A stretch of 64,000 bases of DNA from NCBI GenBank assembly GCA_963716735.1, contig OY970321.1, positions 930,001 to 994,000 on the forward strand. Reading direction: 5' to 3'. Made by a program: the position numbers and the translations under genes. The notes under the pieces are model-generated. The model searched no databases and was not told where the DNA came from. It saw nothing but the letters and a program-made list of their open reading frames with translations. This document shows, piece after piece, positions 1 through 14,000 of this stretch. This DNA is from VRUE01 sp963716735 (GTDB taxonomy: Bacteria > Actinomycetota > Thermoleophilia > Solirubrobacterales > 70-9). Every line of letters starts with the position of its first letter. The first letter of the stretch is position 1.

Positions 1-2013
1 GAGGGGCTCCAGATACGGGGTCAGCTGCTCCGGCGTCAGCGAGACCGAGAGCATTCCTCCCTGGCCGGCGATCCCTGCCATCGCCTTGCCGCGCAGGGCG
101 ACGACCAGGGCGGCGTCGTCGAGCGAGAGCGCGCCGGCGATGTGGGCGGCGGCGATCTCCCCCTGGGAGTGACCCACCACGGTCGCCGGCTCGACCCCGC
201 ATTCGCGCCAGAGCTTTGCCAGCGAGACCATCACCGCGAAGAGCGCCGGCTGAACGATGTCGAGGCGATCGAGCCACCCGCCCTCCTCTTCCGCCAGGAC
301 CTCGGTCAGCGACCACTCGACGTGCCGGGAGAGCGCCTCCTCGCAGGCCCGCATGTGGCGGGCGAAGGCGGGCGAGGACTCGATCAGGCCGAGGGCCATG
401 CCCTGCGCCTGGGCTCCCTGGCCGGGGAAGAGGAAGACGGGACCGCGGGCGGCGCGGGTGGCGCCGCGGACGACGCCCGGGCTCTCCTTGCCACGGGCAA
501 GATCGCCCAGACCCGCGAGCAGCTCTTCCCTGTCTCGTCCCAGCGCCACCGCCCTGTGCTCGAAGCTGCCGCGGGTTGTGGCGAGCGAGTAGGCGACGTC
601 GGCCGGGTCGAGGTCCGGGTTCTCCCGCAGGTGGTCGGCTAGGCGCTCCGCCGCCTCGGCCAGGGCTGGCTCGGCTTTGGCCGAAAGCACGAATGGAATC
701 GAGCCGGGGAGGGGCGGGGTCGCGGGTCCCCCCTGCCGATCTCCAATCGATCCGTCGGCGTCCGGCATGGCCTCGGGCGCCTCCTCGAGGATCACGTGGG
801 CGTTGGTGCCGCTGATCCCGAAGGAAGAGATGCCCGCCCTGCGTGGGCGGCCGTTCGGCTCCCAGCGGACCGGCTCGGTCAGCAGCTCGACCTCCCCCGC
901 CTCCCACTCGATCTTGGACGAGGGTGCGTCGACGTGCAGCGTCTTCGGCAGGACGCCCGCACGCATCGCCTGGGTCATCTTGATCACGCCGGCGACTCCC
1001 GCCGCGGCCTGGGTGTGGCCGATATTCGACTTGATCGAGCCGAGCTTCAGCGGTTCGTCGCGGTCCTGGCCATAGGTGGCGAGCAGGGCGCCGGCCTCGA
1101 TCGGGTCGCCCAGGGTCGTGCCCGTTCCGTGCGCCTCGACCGCATCGACGTCCCCTGGCTGCAGCCGCGCGTTGGCCAACGCCTGGCGGATCACCCGCTC
1201 CTGCGAGGGCCCGTTTGGCGCGGTCAGCCCGTTGGAGGCGCCGTCCTGGTTGACCGCCGAGCCTTTCAGCAGGGCGAGGACCGGGTGGCCGTTTCGCCGC
1301 GCGTCGGAGAGGCGCTCCAGGACGAGCACGCCGACTCCCTCTCCCCAAGCGACCCCGTCGGCCGCCTCGGCGAATGACTTGCTGCGCCCGTCCGGGGCGA
1401 GGCCGCGCTGGCGGCTGAACTCGATGAAGGCGCCGGGGGTGGCGAGGGTCGTGACCCCGCCGGCGAGGGCGAGGCTGCACTCGCCGCCGCGCAGGGCCTG
1501 GGAGGCGAGGTGCATCGCCACGAGAGAGGAGGAGCAGGCGGTGTCGACGGTGATCGCCGGGCCCTCGAGGCCGAGGGTGTAGGAGACGCGGCCCGAGACG
1601 ATGCTGGAAGTTCCTCCGGCCGCCGGGCCGTAGTCCTGGTACATCACCCCGGCGAAGACCCCGGTCTGGGATCTGCGCAGGCCGGCGGGGTCGATGCCGG
1701 CGTCTTCGAGCGCCTCCCAACAGGATTCGAGCAGCAGGCGCTGCTGGGGATCGGTGGTGAGCGCCTCACGGGGGGAGATGCCGAAGAACTCGGCGTCGAA
1801 CTCGGCCGAATCGGCGACGAAGCCTCCCTCGCGGGTGTAGCTCGTACCGGGGCTCTCAGGATCGGGGTTGTAGAGGCGCTCGAGGTCCCAGCCGCGGTCG
1901 GCGGGGAACCCGGTGATGCCGTCGCGGCCCTCGGCGACCAGCTGCCAGAGCTCCGCGGGCGAGCTGACCCCTCCCGGGTAGCGGCAGGCCATGCCAACGA
2001 TCGCGATCGGCTC
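1..2013 (-). other. PKS module 10 (partial): KS-AT(methylmalonyl-like)...
   Basis: Residues 17463-18133 and onward outside the window. KS about 776-2013 is complete, Cys 17622, EAHGTGT present. The AT starts near 470 with FPGQGAQ, RLDIVQ and GHSQGE, the methylmalonyl-like class also seen in module 3. The specificity motif (YASH/HAFH region), any reductive domains and the ACP lie beyond position 1. The KS-AT linker (DADGSIGDRQGGPATP) is longer than in the malonyl modules, as it is in module 3. Confidence 0.85.
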
Positions 2014-5000
2014 GTCGCTCGCCTGGGCGCGGACGGCGACCTGCGTCGAAGCGCCGCTCGCACCCGCCTCGGTGCGCAGGTACCCGGCGAGGGCCGCGGA
2101 GCTCGGATAGTCGAAAACGACCGTCGCCGGCAGGCGCAACCCGGAGATCGCGCTGAGCCGGTTGCGCAGCTCGACCGCGGCCAGCGAGTCGAAGCCGAGG
2201 TCCTGGAAGGCTCTGCTGGGCTCGACCTCGGCCGCGGAGCCATGGCCCAGGACAGCCGCCACCTCTCCCCTGACCAGGTCGAGGACGAAGCTCTCCGTCT
2301 CCGCCTCGGACAGAGCGGCAAGCTTGGCGGCGAGCGAACCCGAGGCGGCGCGGCGGCGGCGCGGCGTGCGCACGAGGCCGCTAAAGATCGGCGGCAGGGT
2401 GCCGGCGGCGGCGAGGGCTCCGAGGCCGGCCGTATCGAACGGGAGCGCCAGCGACACGGCGGCGTCCGCGGCGATCGCCGCGTCGAGCAGGGCCAGACCA
2501 TGCTCGTCGGAGAGGGTTTCGATACCCGAGCGCCGCATCCGTGCCAGGTCCGCCTCGCCCAAATCGGAGACCATGCCGCCCTCGCGCTCCCAAGGGCCCC
2601 AGCCGATCGAGGTGGCCGGCCGCCCTTCCGCTCGACGACCCTGGGCCAATGCGTCGAGGTTGGCGTTGGCGGCGGCGTAGTTGGCCTGGCCCGGCCCACC
2701 GAGCGTGCCCGACGCGGAGGAAAAGAGGACGAAGGCGGAGAGGTCCGCGTCCGCGGTCAGCTCGTGCAGGCCCCAGGCCGCGTCGACCTTCGGGGCGAAG
2801 ACGCGATCGACCTGCTCGGGATCCATCGCTTCGACCGTGCCGTCGGCGAGGGTCCCGGCCGCGTGGATCACCGCGCCGAGCGGATGCTCCGCGGGAATCG
2901 AGGCGAGGAGCGCCTTCAGCGCTTCTCGATCGGAGACGTCGCAGGCGGCGATCGTCGCCTCCGCGCCCAGCTCTTCGAGCTCGGCCTGCAGCCTTTTGGC
3001 GCCATCGGCTTCGGGGCCACTGCGACTCGCCAGGAGCAGACGGCGCGCGCCGTGGCGCTCGACCAGGTGACGGGCGACGAGTGAGCCGAGACCGCCGGTG
3101 GCGCCGGTGATCAGGACCGTGCGCTCCGGGTCGATCGCCACGACCTCGTCGCCTCCCACCGCCATGCGGGCGAGGCGCGGTACGAGCACCCTGCCTTCGC
3201 GCAGGGCGAGCTGGGGCTCCTCGGCGCCAAGCTCGAGCGCGCCGGCGAGAGCCTCTTCGGAGGCCTCGCTGCCGTCGGTGTCGATCAGCGCAAAGCGGCC
3301 AGGGTGCTCCGACTGGGCCGAGCGGACGAGGCCCCAGATCGCAGCCGCGGCCGGATCGGACAGCTCGCCCTCCGCGGTCGCCATCGCCCTCTCGGTGACC
3401 AACACCATGCAGGCCTCGGCCCGGGACCCGTCGGCAAGCCACCGCTGGATCTCCCCCAGCGTGCGCTTGGCTGCATCCAGGGCCGCTTCACCGGCGTCGC
3501 GGTCGCGGTCGGTCGCGCAGCGCAGGAGCTCGACCTCGGCCGGCGCCACATCCCGGCCGGCGAGCTCGACCTCGCTCCAGGCGAGCTTCAAGAGGCCGCC
3601 AAGCCTCGATGTCGCGCTCTGCAGTTGGGAGGGGTCGAACGGCCGCAGCGCGAGCGAGCCGATACTCGCCACCGGCGCGCCGGATCCGTCGGCGATGGCG
3701 AGCGACACCCCGCCCCCTGCGTCCGGCGTGACCCTCACCCGCAGCTCCCGCGCTCCATCCGCCTCCAGAGCGACCCCGCTCCAGGAGAACGGCAGGCTCA
3801 GCGCCTGGGATCCATCGCGCTCGGCGAGGACGATGGCGTGCAGGGCCGAATCCAACAGGGCCGGGTGGATGCCGAAGCCCTCCGCTCCCTCGTCGGCTCC
3901 CCCCGGCAGCGACACCTCGGCGTAGATGCGCTCCCCGTCGCGCCACGCAGCCGTCAATCCCTGGAACAGCGGGCCGTATCGGAGGCCATGCTCGGCGAGG
4001 CGGTCATACAGGTAGGAGACGTCGAGCGACTCGGCCGCCGGCGGGGGCCAATCGTCGAGAGCCTCGCCGGCCTGAGGCGGCTGCGCGGAGAGCAGACCGG
4101 TCGCGTTCTGGACCCACACCGCATCCTCGGCTTCGACGCGAGAGTGGATCGCGATCTCGCGCCGGCCACCGTCGCCGCCGGCGACGGTCACGTGCAGGGC
4201 GACCGCGTCGTCATCGGGAAGGACAAGTGGAGCCTGGAGCGTCAACTCCTCCACGCTCATCGCGCCGGCCTCGCTCCCGACCCGCAGCGCCAGCTCGAGC
4301 AGGGCCGTGCCGGGCAGGACCGCCGTGTCGCCGATCGCGTGATCGGCCAGCCAAGGATGCGTGGCGAGGGAGATGCGGCCGGTCAGGGTCAGGGTCTCGC
4401 CGTCGGGGTCCTCGACCACGGAGGCCAGGAGCGGGTGGTGCGGATCGCCTTGCCCGATCGCCCTTACGTCGCCCGTTCCGCTCAGCGCGGAGGCAAGCCA
4501 GTAGCGCTCGCGCTGGAAGGGATACTTGGGCAGGGGGACGCGACCGGCACCGGTTCCCGCGAAGAAGGCATCCCAATCGACCTCGGCCCCGGCGGCATGG
4601 GCCCGGGCGAGGATCAGGGGGATCGCGCCGGCCTCGCCCTGGCTCTCGCGCAAGGTCGGGACGAATGCGGCTGGGGCGTCTTCGCCCAGGCAATCGCTCG
4701 CCATCGCGCAGAGCACGGGGTCGGGACCGAGCTCCACGTAGGTGCCGGCGCCGTTCTCCTCCAGGGCGCCCACCGCATCGGCGAAGCGCACCGCGTGGCG
4801 AGCGTGGCCGACCCAGTAGGCGGGGTCGGTGGCCTCTTCGGGGCCGAGCAGCTCTCCGCTGAGGTTGGAGACGATCGGGATCTTCGGCTCGCTGTAGGTG
4901 AGGCTCGCGGCGATCTCGCCGAACTCCGCCAGCATCGGCTCCATCAGGGGCGAGTGGAATGCGTGGGAGACGGCGAGGCGTTTGGTCTTGCGCCCCCGCT

Positions 5001-8000
5001 CCTCCCATGTGGTGCGTACCTCTTCGACCGCCGCCTCGGCGCCGGAGATGACCGTGGAGGTCGGCCCGTTGATCGCGGCGATCGCCAGCTCGCTCTCCCT
5101 GCCGGCGATCGACTCCGCCGCCTCCTCCTCTGTGGCCTCGATCGCGGCCATCGCACCGCCCCTGGGCAGGGCGCCCATCAGGCGGCCTCGGGCGGCGACG
5201 AGCTTTGCCGCGTCGGTCAGATCGATCACACCGGCGACATGGGCGGCGGCGATCTCGCCGATCGAGTGGCCGGCGAGGATGTCTGGCTTCAGGCCTCGCT
5301 TGGCAAGCGCCCCGTACAGAGCCACCTCGATCGCGAAGAGGGCGGGCTGGGCGTAGGTGGTGTCCTCCAGTTGAGCCGCGGCTTTCTTGCCCTTGGCGAA
5401 GACGATCTCCTCGAGCGGCGTTTCGAGGTGCTGGTCGAGCGCTTCGCAGACGGCGTCGAAGGCCGCGGCGAAGTGCTCGTCGGACTCGTAGAGCTCCTTG
5501 CCCATGCCGAGTCGCTGGGAGCCCTGGCCGGTGAAGAGGTAGGCGAGCTTGCCGTCCTTTGCCCGGGCGCTTATGAGGTTGGGCGAGGGTTCGCCGTTGG
5601 CGAGAGAGGTGAGCGAGGCGAGCAGCTCCTCGCGATCTGCGCCGAGGGCGACTGCTCTGTGCTCCATCGCGGAGCGGGTGGTCGCCAGCGAGTAGGCGAC
5701 GTCGGTCGGGTCGAGCTCGGGGTTCTCTCGCAGGTGAGAGCGCAGCTGCTCTGCCGCCTCGACCAGGGCGGGCTCCGCTTTCGCCGAGAGGACGAGGGGA
5801 ATCGGCCCCTGGAGAGATTGCGTCGCGGTTGCGGGCTCGGCCGCGGGCGCCTCCTCGAGGATCACGTGGGCGTTGGTGCCGCTGATGCCGAAGGAGGAGA
5901 TGCCGGCGCGGCGCGGTCCGCCGTCGGCCTCCCACTCGAGTTGCTCGCCGAGCAGCTCGACCTCCCCCGAATCCCAGTCGACGTTGGAGGAGGGTGCGTC
6001 GAGGTGCAGCGTCTTCGGCAAGACGCCCTCGCGCATCGCCTGGGTCATCTTGATCACGCCGGCGACTCCCGCCGCCGCCTGGGTGTGGCCGATGTTCGAC
6101 TTGATCGAGCCGAGCTTCAGCGGCTTTTCCCTGTCCTGGCCGTAGGTGTTGAGCAGGGCACCCGCCTCGATCGGGTCGCCGAGGGTGGTGCCGGTCCCGT
6201 GACCCTCGACCGCGTCGACGTCCTTGGCCTCGAGGCGGGCGTTGGCAAGCGCCTGGCGGATCACCCGCTCCTGCGAGGGTCCGTTGGGGGCGGTCAGTCC
6301 GTTCGAGGCACCGTCCTGGTTGACGGCCGAGCCTTTGAGCAGAGCGAGGACCTCATGTCCGTTTCGCTGCGCCTCGGAGAGTCGCTCGAGGACGAGCACG
6401 CCGACTCCCTCCGACCAGGCGACTCCGTCGGCGGAATCGGAGAAGGACTTGGAGCGACCGTCCGGCGCCAGACCGCGCTGGCGGCTGAACTCGACGAATA
6501 CGCCGGGGGTGGCGAGAGTCGTGACGCCACCGGCGAGGGCGAGGCTGCACTCTCCCCCGCGCAACGCCTGTGAGGCGAGGTGCATCGCCACCAGCGAGGA
6601 GGAGCAGGCGGTGTCGACCGTGATCGCCGGGCCCTCGAGGCCGAGCGTGTAGGCGACGCGGCCCGAGACGATGCTCTGCGTCATCCCCGCGGCCGGCCCG
6701 TAGTCCTGGTACATCACCCCGGCGAAGACCCCGGTCTGGGTCTTGCGCAGCGAGGCCGGGTCGATGCCGGCGTCCTCCAGCGCCTCCCAGCAGGATTCGA
6801 GCAGCAGGCGCTGCTGGGGATCGGTGGTCAGCGCCTCGCGCGGGGAGATGCCGAAGAACTCAGGGTCGAACTCGGCCGCGTCGAGGACGAAACCGCCCTC
6901 GCGGGTGTAGCTGGTGCCGGCGTGCTCGGGGTCGGGGTCGTAGAGGCGCTCGACGTCCCAGCCACGGTCGGCGGGGAACTCGGTGATCCCGTCGCGGCCC
7001 TCGGCGACCAGCTGCCAGAGCTCCTCGGGCGAGCTGACTCCCCCCGGGTAGCGGCAGGCCATGCCGACGATCGCGATCGGCTCCTCGCTGGCCTGGGCGC
7101 GGACGGCGACCTGCCTCGACGCGCCGCTCGCGCTCGCCTCGGCGAGCAGATGCTCGGCGAGAACGGCGGAGTTGGGGTAGTCGAAGACGACCGTCGCCGC
7201 AAGCCTCAACCCGGAGATCGCGTCGAGACGGTTGCGCAGCTCGACCGCGGCGAGCGAGTCGAAGCCGAGCTCCTGGAAGGCCCTGTCCGGCTCCACGTCC
7301 GCCGGCGAGGCATGTCCCAGCACCGCGGCGACCTCGCCCCTGACCAGATCGAGGACGATGGCCTCGGCCTCCGCCACGGACAAGGCGGCGAGCTTGGAGG
7401 CCAGCGAGCCCGCGGCCGCGCGGCGCCGTGCCGAGACACGCACGAGGCGGCTGAGGATCGGCGGCAGGACGCCGGCCGCGGCCTGGCTCCTGAGGCCGGC
7501 GGCGTCGATCGGAACCGCCAGCGCCAGCGGCAGATCGGCACCGAGCGCGGCGTCGAGGAACTCCAGCCCACGCTGGTCGGAGAGAGCCTCGGCGCCGGAG
7601 CGGCGTATCCGCGCCCGGTCCGCCTCGCTCAGCTCCGACGCCATGCCGCCCTGCCGCTCCCAGAGACCCCAGGCGATCGAGCCGGCGGGCCTGTCTTCCG
7701 CCCGGCGCTTCTGGGCGAGGGTGTCGAGGAAGACGTTGGCGGCGGCGTAGTTGGCCTGGCCGGGGCCGCCGAGGGTTCCGGCGGCGGAGGAGAAGAGGAC
7801 GAAGGCGGACAGATCCGCGTCCGCGGTCAGCTCGTGCAGATTCCAGGCCGCGTCGACCTTTGGGGCGAAGACGCGATCGACCTGCTCGGAATCCATCGCT
7901 TCGACGGTGCCGTCGGCGAGGGTCCCGGCCGCGTGGATCACCGCGCCGAGGGGATGCTCCTCGGGGATCGAGGCGAGGAGCGCCTTCAGCGCTTTCCGGT

Positions 8001-11000
8001 CCGAGACGTCGCAGGCGGCGATCGTCGCCTCGGCGCCCAGCTCCTCGAGCTCTGCTTCGAGCTCCTTGGCGCCCTCGGCGCCGGGACCGCTGCGGCTGAG
8101 GAGGAGCAGCCGGCGAGCGCCGTGGCGCTCGACCAGGTGACGGGCGACGAGCGTGCCGAGACCGCCGGTGGCACCGGTGATCAGGACCGTGCGCTCGGGG
8201 TCGATCGCCGGCGCGGCCTCCTCCCCGGACTCCGCCGCGCCGACCCGCGACAGGCGCGGCACGAGGCCGGTTCCATCGCGCAGGACCAGCTGTGGCTCCT
8301 CGGCGCCGATCGCCAGCGCACCGGCCAGCGCCTCCTCGGAGGCCTCGCTGCCGTCGGTGTCGACCAGAGCGAAGCGTCCGGGATGCTCGGAGATGGCCGA
8401 GCGGACGAGGCCCCAGATCGCCGCCGCCGCCGGGTCCGGCGACTCGCCGTCCGCCACGGCCATCGCGCCCCTGGTGATCAACGCCAGGCGCGACTCGGCC
8501 TTGTCCTGATCGGCGAGCCGGGCCTGAATCGCCTCCAGGGCGCCCTGGGCCGCCCGGCGGGCAGCGGCGGCAGCGCCGGCGTCGGCGTCGATCTCGCAGC
8601 GCAGGGTCTCGACCGCGGGCGCGCCGTCCCGCCCGGCGAGGGACACCTCCTGCCAATCGATCTCCAGCAGCCCACCGCCGCTCTGGCCCGGAGCCCGCAG
8701 CTGCTCGGCGGACAGCGGACGCAGTGCCAGGGCGCCGACCGTCGCCAGCGGCGCGCCCGCGCCGTCGGCGAGCGCGAGCGACACCTCCCCCTCCGCACCG
8801 GGGGCGATCCTCACCCGCAGCTCCTTCGCTCCCTCCGCATGCAGTGAGACCGCGCGCCAGGAGAAGGGCAGCTCGACCTTCGCCGCGGTCCCCCCGGCGG
8901 CGAGCCCGATCCCGTGCAGGGCCGAGTCCAGAAGCGCCGGGTGAATTCCGAAGCGGGAGGCGTCCCGACCCAGCTCCTCGGGCAGGGAGACCTCGGCGTA
9001 GATCTGCTCGCCCAGCCGCCAGGCCGCGCCCAGGCCCTGGAAGGCCGGGCCGTATTCGAGCCCGTGCTCGGCAAGCAGGTCGTAGAGGTAGCCGGACTCG
9101 AGCGGCTCGGCTCCCTCGGGTGGCCAGACGGCCATCGGCTCCGGGGGCGCCGCGACCGCCTCCGAGAGGGCGCCGGCCGCGTTCTGCACCCACTCCCCTC
9201 CCTCGCCGTCGGGACGGGAGTGGATCGCGATCTCGCGCGCCCCCTCCTCGTCGGCGCCGGAGACCGAGACACGGATCGCCACCGCTCCCGGCTCGGGAAC
9301 GATCAGCGGCGCCTGCAGGGTGAGCTCCTCGACGGCCTCGGCCCCGGCCTCCTCGCCGGCCCTGAGCGCCAGCTCGAGCAGGGCCGTACCGGGCAGGAGC
9401 ACCGTGCCGCCGACCGCGTGATCGGCGAGCCAGGGTTGGGTGGCGAGCGAGAGCCGGCCGGTCAAGGTCAGGCGCCCGTCGCCGGGGTCCTCGATCGTCG
9501 CGGCCAGCAACGGGTGATCGGCCGATACCTGGCCGGCCGCGCTCATGTCCCCGGCCGTGCTCAAGGCGGAGTCGAGCCAGTAGCGCCTGCGCTGGAAGGC
9601 GTAGGTGGGCAGGGGGACCTTGCCGGCGCCGGTCCCCGCGAAGAAGGTCATCCACTCGATCTCCGCTCCGGCGGCGAAGGCGTTGGCGATCGCCGTCGAG
9701 GTCGCCTGCGCTTCGGGGTGCCCCTCGCGCAGCGTGGGGACGAAGTCGAGCACGTCCGCCTCGCTGAGGCACTCGCGCGCCATCGCGCAGAGCACCGGGT
9801 CGGGACCGAGCTCCAGGTAGGTGGTGGCGCCCCGCTGGGCGAGGGTCGCGACAGCGTCGGCAAAGCGCACCGGCTCCCTCGCGTGGGCGACCCAGTAGGT
9901 GGGGTCGGTCGCCTGCTCGGCACCGAGCAGCTCTCCGCTGAGGTTGGAGACGATCGGGATCTTCGGCTCGTTGAACGTGAGGCTCGCGGCGACCTCGCCG
10001 AACTCCTCCAGCATCGGCTCCATCAGCGGCGAGTGGAAGGCGTGGGAGACGGCGAGGCGCTTGGTCCTTCTGCCCCGCTCCTTCCACCGGTCGCGGATCT
10101 CCCCGACCGCCTCTTCGCTGCCGGAGATGACGGTCGCGCTCGGCCCGTTGATCGCGGCGATCGCCAGCTCGCTCTCCCTGCCGGCAATCGACTCCGCCGC
10201 CTCTTCCTCCGTTGCCTCGATCGCGACCATCGCCCCGCCCGCCGGCAGGGCGCCCATCAGGCGGCCCCTTGCCGCGACGAGCCTGGCCGCGTCGGCGAGG
10301 TCGAATACTCCGGCGACGTGCGCGGCGGCGATCTCGCCGATCGAGTGGCCGGCGAGCAGGTCCGCCTCGAGGCCGCGCTTGGCCAGCGCCTCATACAGAG
10401 CAACCTCGATCGCGAAGAGAGCCGGCTGGGCGTAGGTGGTGTCCTCGAGCAGCGCCGCCGCCTCCTCGCCCGCGGCGAAGACGATCTCCCGCAACGGCAC
10501 CTCCAGGTGGGCGTCGAGCTGCTCGCAGAGCCGGTCGAAGGCGCCGGCGAAGTGCGGGTCGAACTCGTAGAGCTCCTTGCTCATCCCCAGGCGCTGCGAG
10601 CCCTGGCCGGTAAAGAGGTAGGCGAGCTTGCCGTCCTTCGCCCTGGCGCTGAAGAGGTTGGGTGAGGGATCGCCGTCCGCCAGCGCGGTGAGAGCCGCGA
10701 GCAACTCCTCCCGGTCGGTGCCGACGGCGACCGCGCGGTGCTCGAAGACACCGCGCGCGGTGGCGAGCGAGTAGGCGACGTCGGTCAGATCGAGCTCGGG
10801 GTTCTGTCGCAAATGGGCCGCCAGGCGTGCTGCCGCCTGGGCCAGGGCGGGCTCCGCCTTGGCCGAGAGGATGAGGGGGATCTGGCCGGGGAGCGGCCGG
10901 GTCGCGGGCCGCTCGAGCGCGGGCGCCTCCTCGAGGATCACGTGGGCGTTGGTGCCGCTGATGCCGAAGGAGGAGACGCCGGCGCGGCGCGGGCGGCCGC

Positions 11001-14000
11001 CTGCCTCCCACTCGACCGCCTCGGTCAGCAGGTCGATCTCTCCCGCGTCCCAGTCGACGTTGGAGGAGGGTTCGTCGAGGTGAAGCGTCTTCGGCAGGAC
11101 GCCCTGGCGCATCGCCTGGGTCATCTTGATCACGCCGGCGACGCCCGCCGCCGCCTGGGTGTGGCCGATGTTGGACTTGATCGAGCCGAGCTTCAGCGGC
11201 TGCTCTCGATCCTGGCCGTAGGTGGCGAGCAGGGCTCCGGCCTCGATCGGGTCGCCGAGGGTCGTGCCCGTTCCGTGACCCTCGACCACGTCCACGTCCT
11301 GGGGTGTGAGCCTGGCGTTGGCCAGCGCCTGGCGGATCACCCGCTCCTGCGAGGGCCCGTTGGGAGCGGTGAGTCCGTTTGAGGCGCCGTCCTGGTTTAC
11401 CGCCGAGCCCTTGAGCAGGGCGAGGACCGGGTGGCCGTTTCGCCTTGCCTCCGAGAGTCGCTCGAGGACGAGGACGCCGACGCCCTCCGACCAGGCGACA
11501 CCGTCCGCTGCCTCGGAGAAGGACTTGGAGCGCCCGTCGGGGGCAAGGCCGCGCTGGCGGCTGAACTCGACGAAAACACCGGGGGTGGAGAGGGTGGTGA
11601 CGCCGCCGGCGAGGGCCAGGCTGCACTCTCCCCCGCGCAACGCCTGGGAGGCGAGGTGCATCGCGACCAGCGAGGAGGAGCAGGCGGTGTCGACGGTGAT
11701 CGCCGGGCCCTCAAGTCCAAGGGTGTAGGAGATGCGGCCCGAGACGATGCTGGAGGAGCCGCCGGCCCCGGGCCCGTAGTCCTGATACATCACCCCGGCG
11801 AAGACACCGGTCTGGGTCTTCTTCAGCGAGGCCGGGTCGATGCCGGCGTCCTCCAGGGCCTCCCAGCAGGATTCGAGCAGGAGCCTTTGCTGGGGATCGG
11901 TCTCCTGCGCCTCGCGCGGGGATATGCCGAAGAACTCGGCGTCGAACTCGTCCGCGTCGAGGACGAAGCCCCCGTGCTTGGAGTAGCTCGTTCCGGCGTG
12001 CTCGGGGTCGGGGTCGTAGATGCGCTCCAGGTCCCAGCCACGGTCGGCGGGGAACTCGGTGATCCCGTCGCGTCCCTCGGCAACCAGCTGCCAGAGACCC
12101 TCGGGAGAGCTGACCCCTCCCGGGTATCGACAGGCCATGCCGACGATCGCGATCGGCTCCTCGCTCGCCTGGGCGCGGACGGCGACCTGGCGGGCGCCAC
12201 CGCTCTCCGTCGCCTCGGCCAGCAGATGCTCTGCCAGGGCGGCGGAGTTGGGATGGTCGAAGACGACGGTCGCCGCCAGGCGCACGCCGGCGATCGTGCT
12301 GAGCCGGTTGCGCAGCTCGACCGCGGCCAAGGAGTCGAAGCCGAGCTCTTGGAAGGCCCGGTCGGATTCGATCTCCGCCGCCGAGGCGTGGCCGAGGACC
12401 GCTGCGACCTCGCTCCTGACCAGGTCGAGGACGTGGCTCTCGTGCTCTGCCTCGGGCAGGGTCGCGAGCTTGGCGGCAAGCGCACCCGAGGCAGCGCTGC
12501 GGCGGCGCGGGGTGCGGATCAGACGGCTGAAGATCGGCGGCAGAGCCCCGGCGGAAGCGAGGGTGCCGAGGCCGGCACGGTCGATCGGGAGCGCCAGTGC
12601 GAGTGGGTCCGCGGCGCCGAGCGCGGCGTCGAACAGCTCCAGGCCGCGCCGATCGGAGAGCGCTTCGATCCCCCCGCGCCGCATCCGCGCCAGGTCGGCT
12701 TCGCCCAGGCCTCCCGCCATGCCACCCTCGCGCTCCCAGAGCCCCCAGGCGATCGAGGTCGCCGGCAGGCCCCCCGCCTGGCGCTTTTGCGCAAGCGCGT
12801 CGAGATAGACGTTGGCGGCGGCGTAGTTGGCCTGGCCGGGACCGCCGAGGGTGCCCGCGGCCGAGGAGAAGAGGACGAAGGCGGAGAGGTCCGCGTCGCC
12901 GGTCAGCTCGTGCAGGCTCCAGGCCGCGTCGACCTTTGGCGAGAAGACACGGTCGAGCTGCTCGGGCTCCATCGTCTCGACCACGCCGTCGGCAAGCGTC
13001 CCGGCACAGTGGATCACCGCGCCCAGGGGATGCTCGGCGGGGATCGAACCGAGCAGCTCAGCCAATTCCTTGCGATCGGCCACGTCACAGGCGACGATCC
13101 GAGCCTCGGCACCGAGGTCTTCGAGCCCCGCCCGCAGCTCCTCCGCCCCCTCGGCATCGGGGCCGCTTCTGCTCGCCAGGAGCAACCGGCGGGCGCCGTG
13201 GTGCTCGGCGAGGTGACGGGCAACGAGCGAGCCGAGACCGCCGGTGGCGCCGGTGACGAGGACCGTGCGCTCGGGGTCGATCGCCGGCCCGGCCTCCTCA
13301 TCGACCTCATCTGTCTTCGTGCGGGCAAGGCGGGGTGCCAGCGCGGTGCCCTCGCGCAGGGCGAGCTGCGGCTCCTCGGCTCCAAGGGCCAGCGCCGCGG
13401 GCAGGGTCTCTCTGGAGGTCTCGGTGCCGTCCGTGTCGATCAGGGCGAAGCGGCCGGGGTGCTCGGACTGGGCCGAGCGGACGAGGCCCCAGACCGCCGC
13501 CGCCGCCGGGTCCGGCGACTCGCCGTCTGTCGCGGCCATCGCGCCCGTGGTGATCAGCGCCAGACGGGACTCGGCCCTGTCCTCGTCGGCGAGCCAGGCC
13601 TGAATCGCCTCCAGCGCGCTCTGGGCCGCCCGGCGGGCCGCCTCGGCGCTGCTGGCCTCGCCCTCGATCTCGCAGTGGCGGATCTCGACCTCAGCGGGGG
13701 GACCGTCCTGCTCGGCGAGGGGCACCTCGGTCCACTCGAGCCCGAGCAGACCCGCCTGGCCCCGGCCGGCGCCCCTCAGCTGCGCGGCGTCCAGCGGGCG
13801 GGTGGCCAGCTCCGCGACGGCGGCGACGGGCGCGCCACTGGAGTCCGCGATCAGCAGCGAGACACCTCCGCCCTCGACCGGCGCGATCCTCGCCCGCAGC
13901 TCCCGGGCTCCCGCCGCATACAGGGACACCCCGCTCCAGGAGAAGGGCAGCCTGACCTCCTCGGCGCCACCGGCGAGCCCGGTGCCGTGCAGCGTCGCGT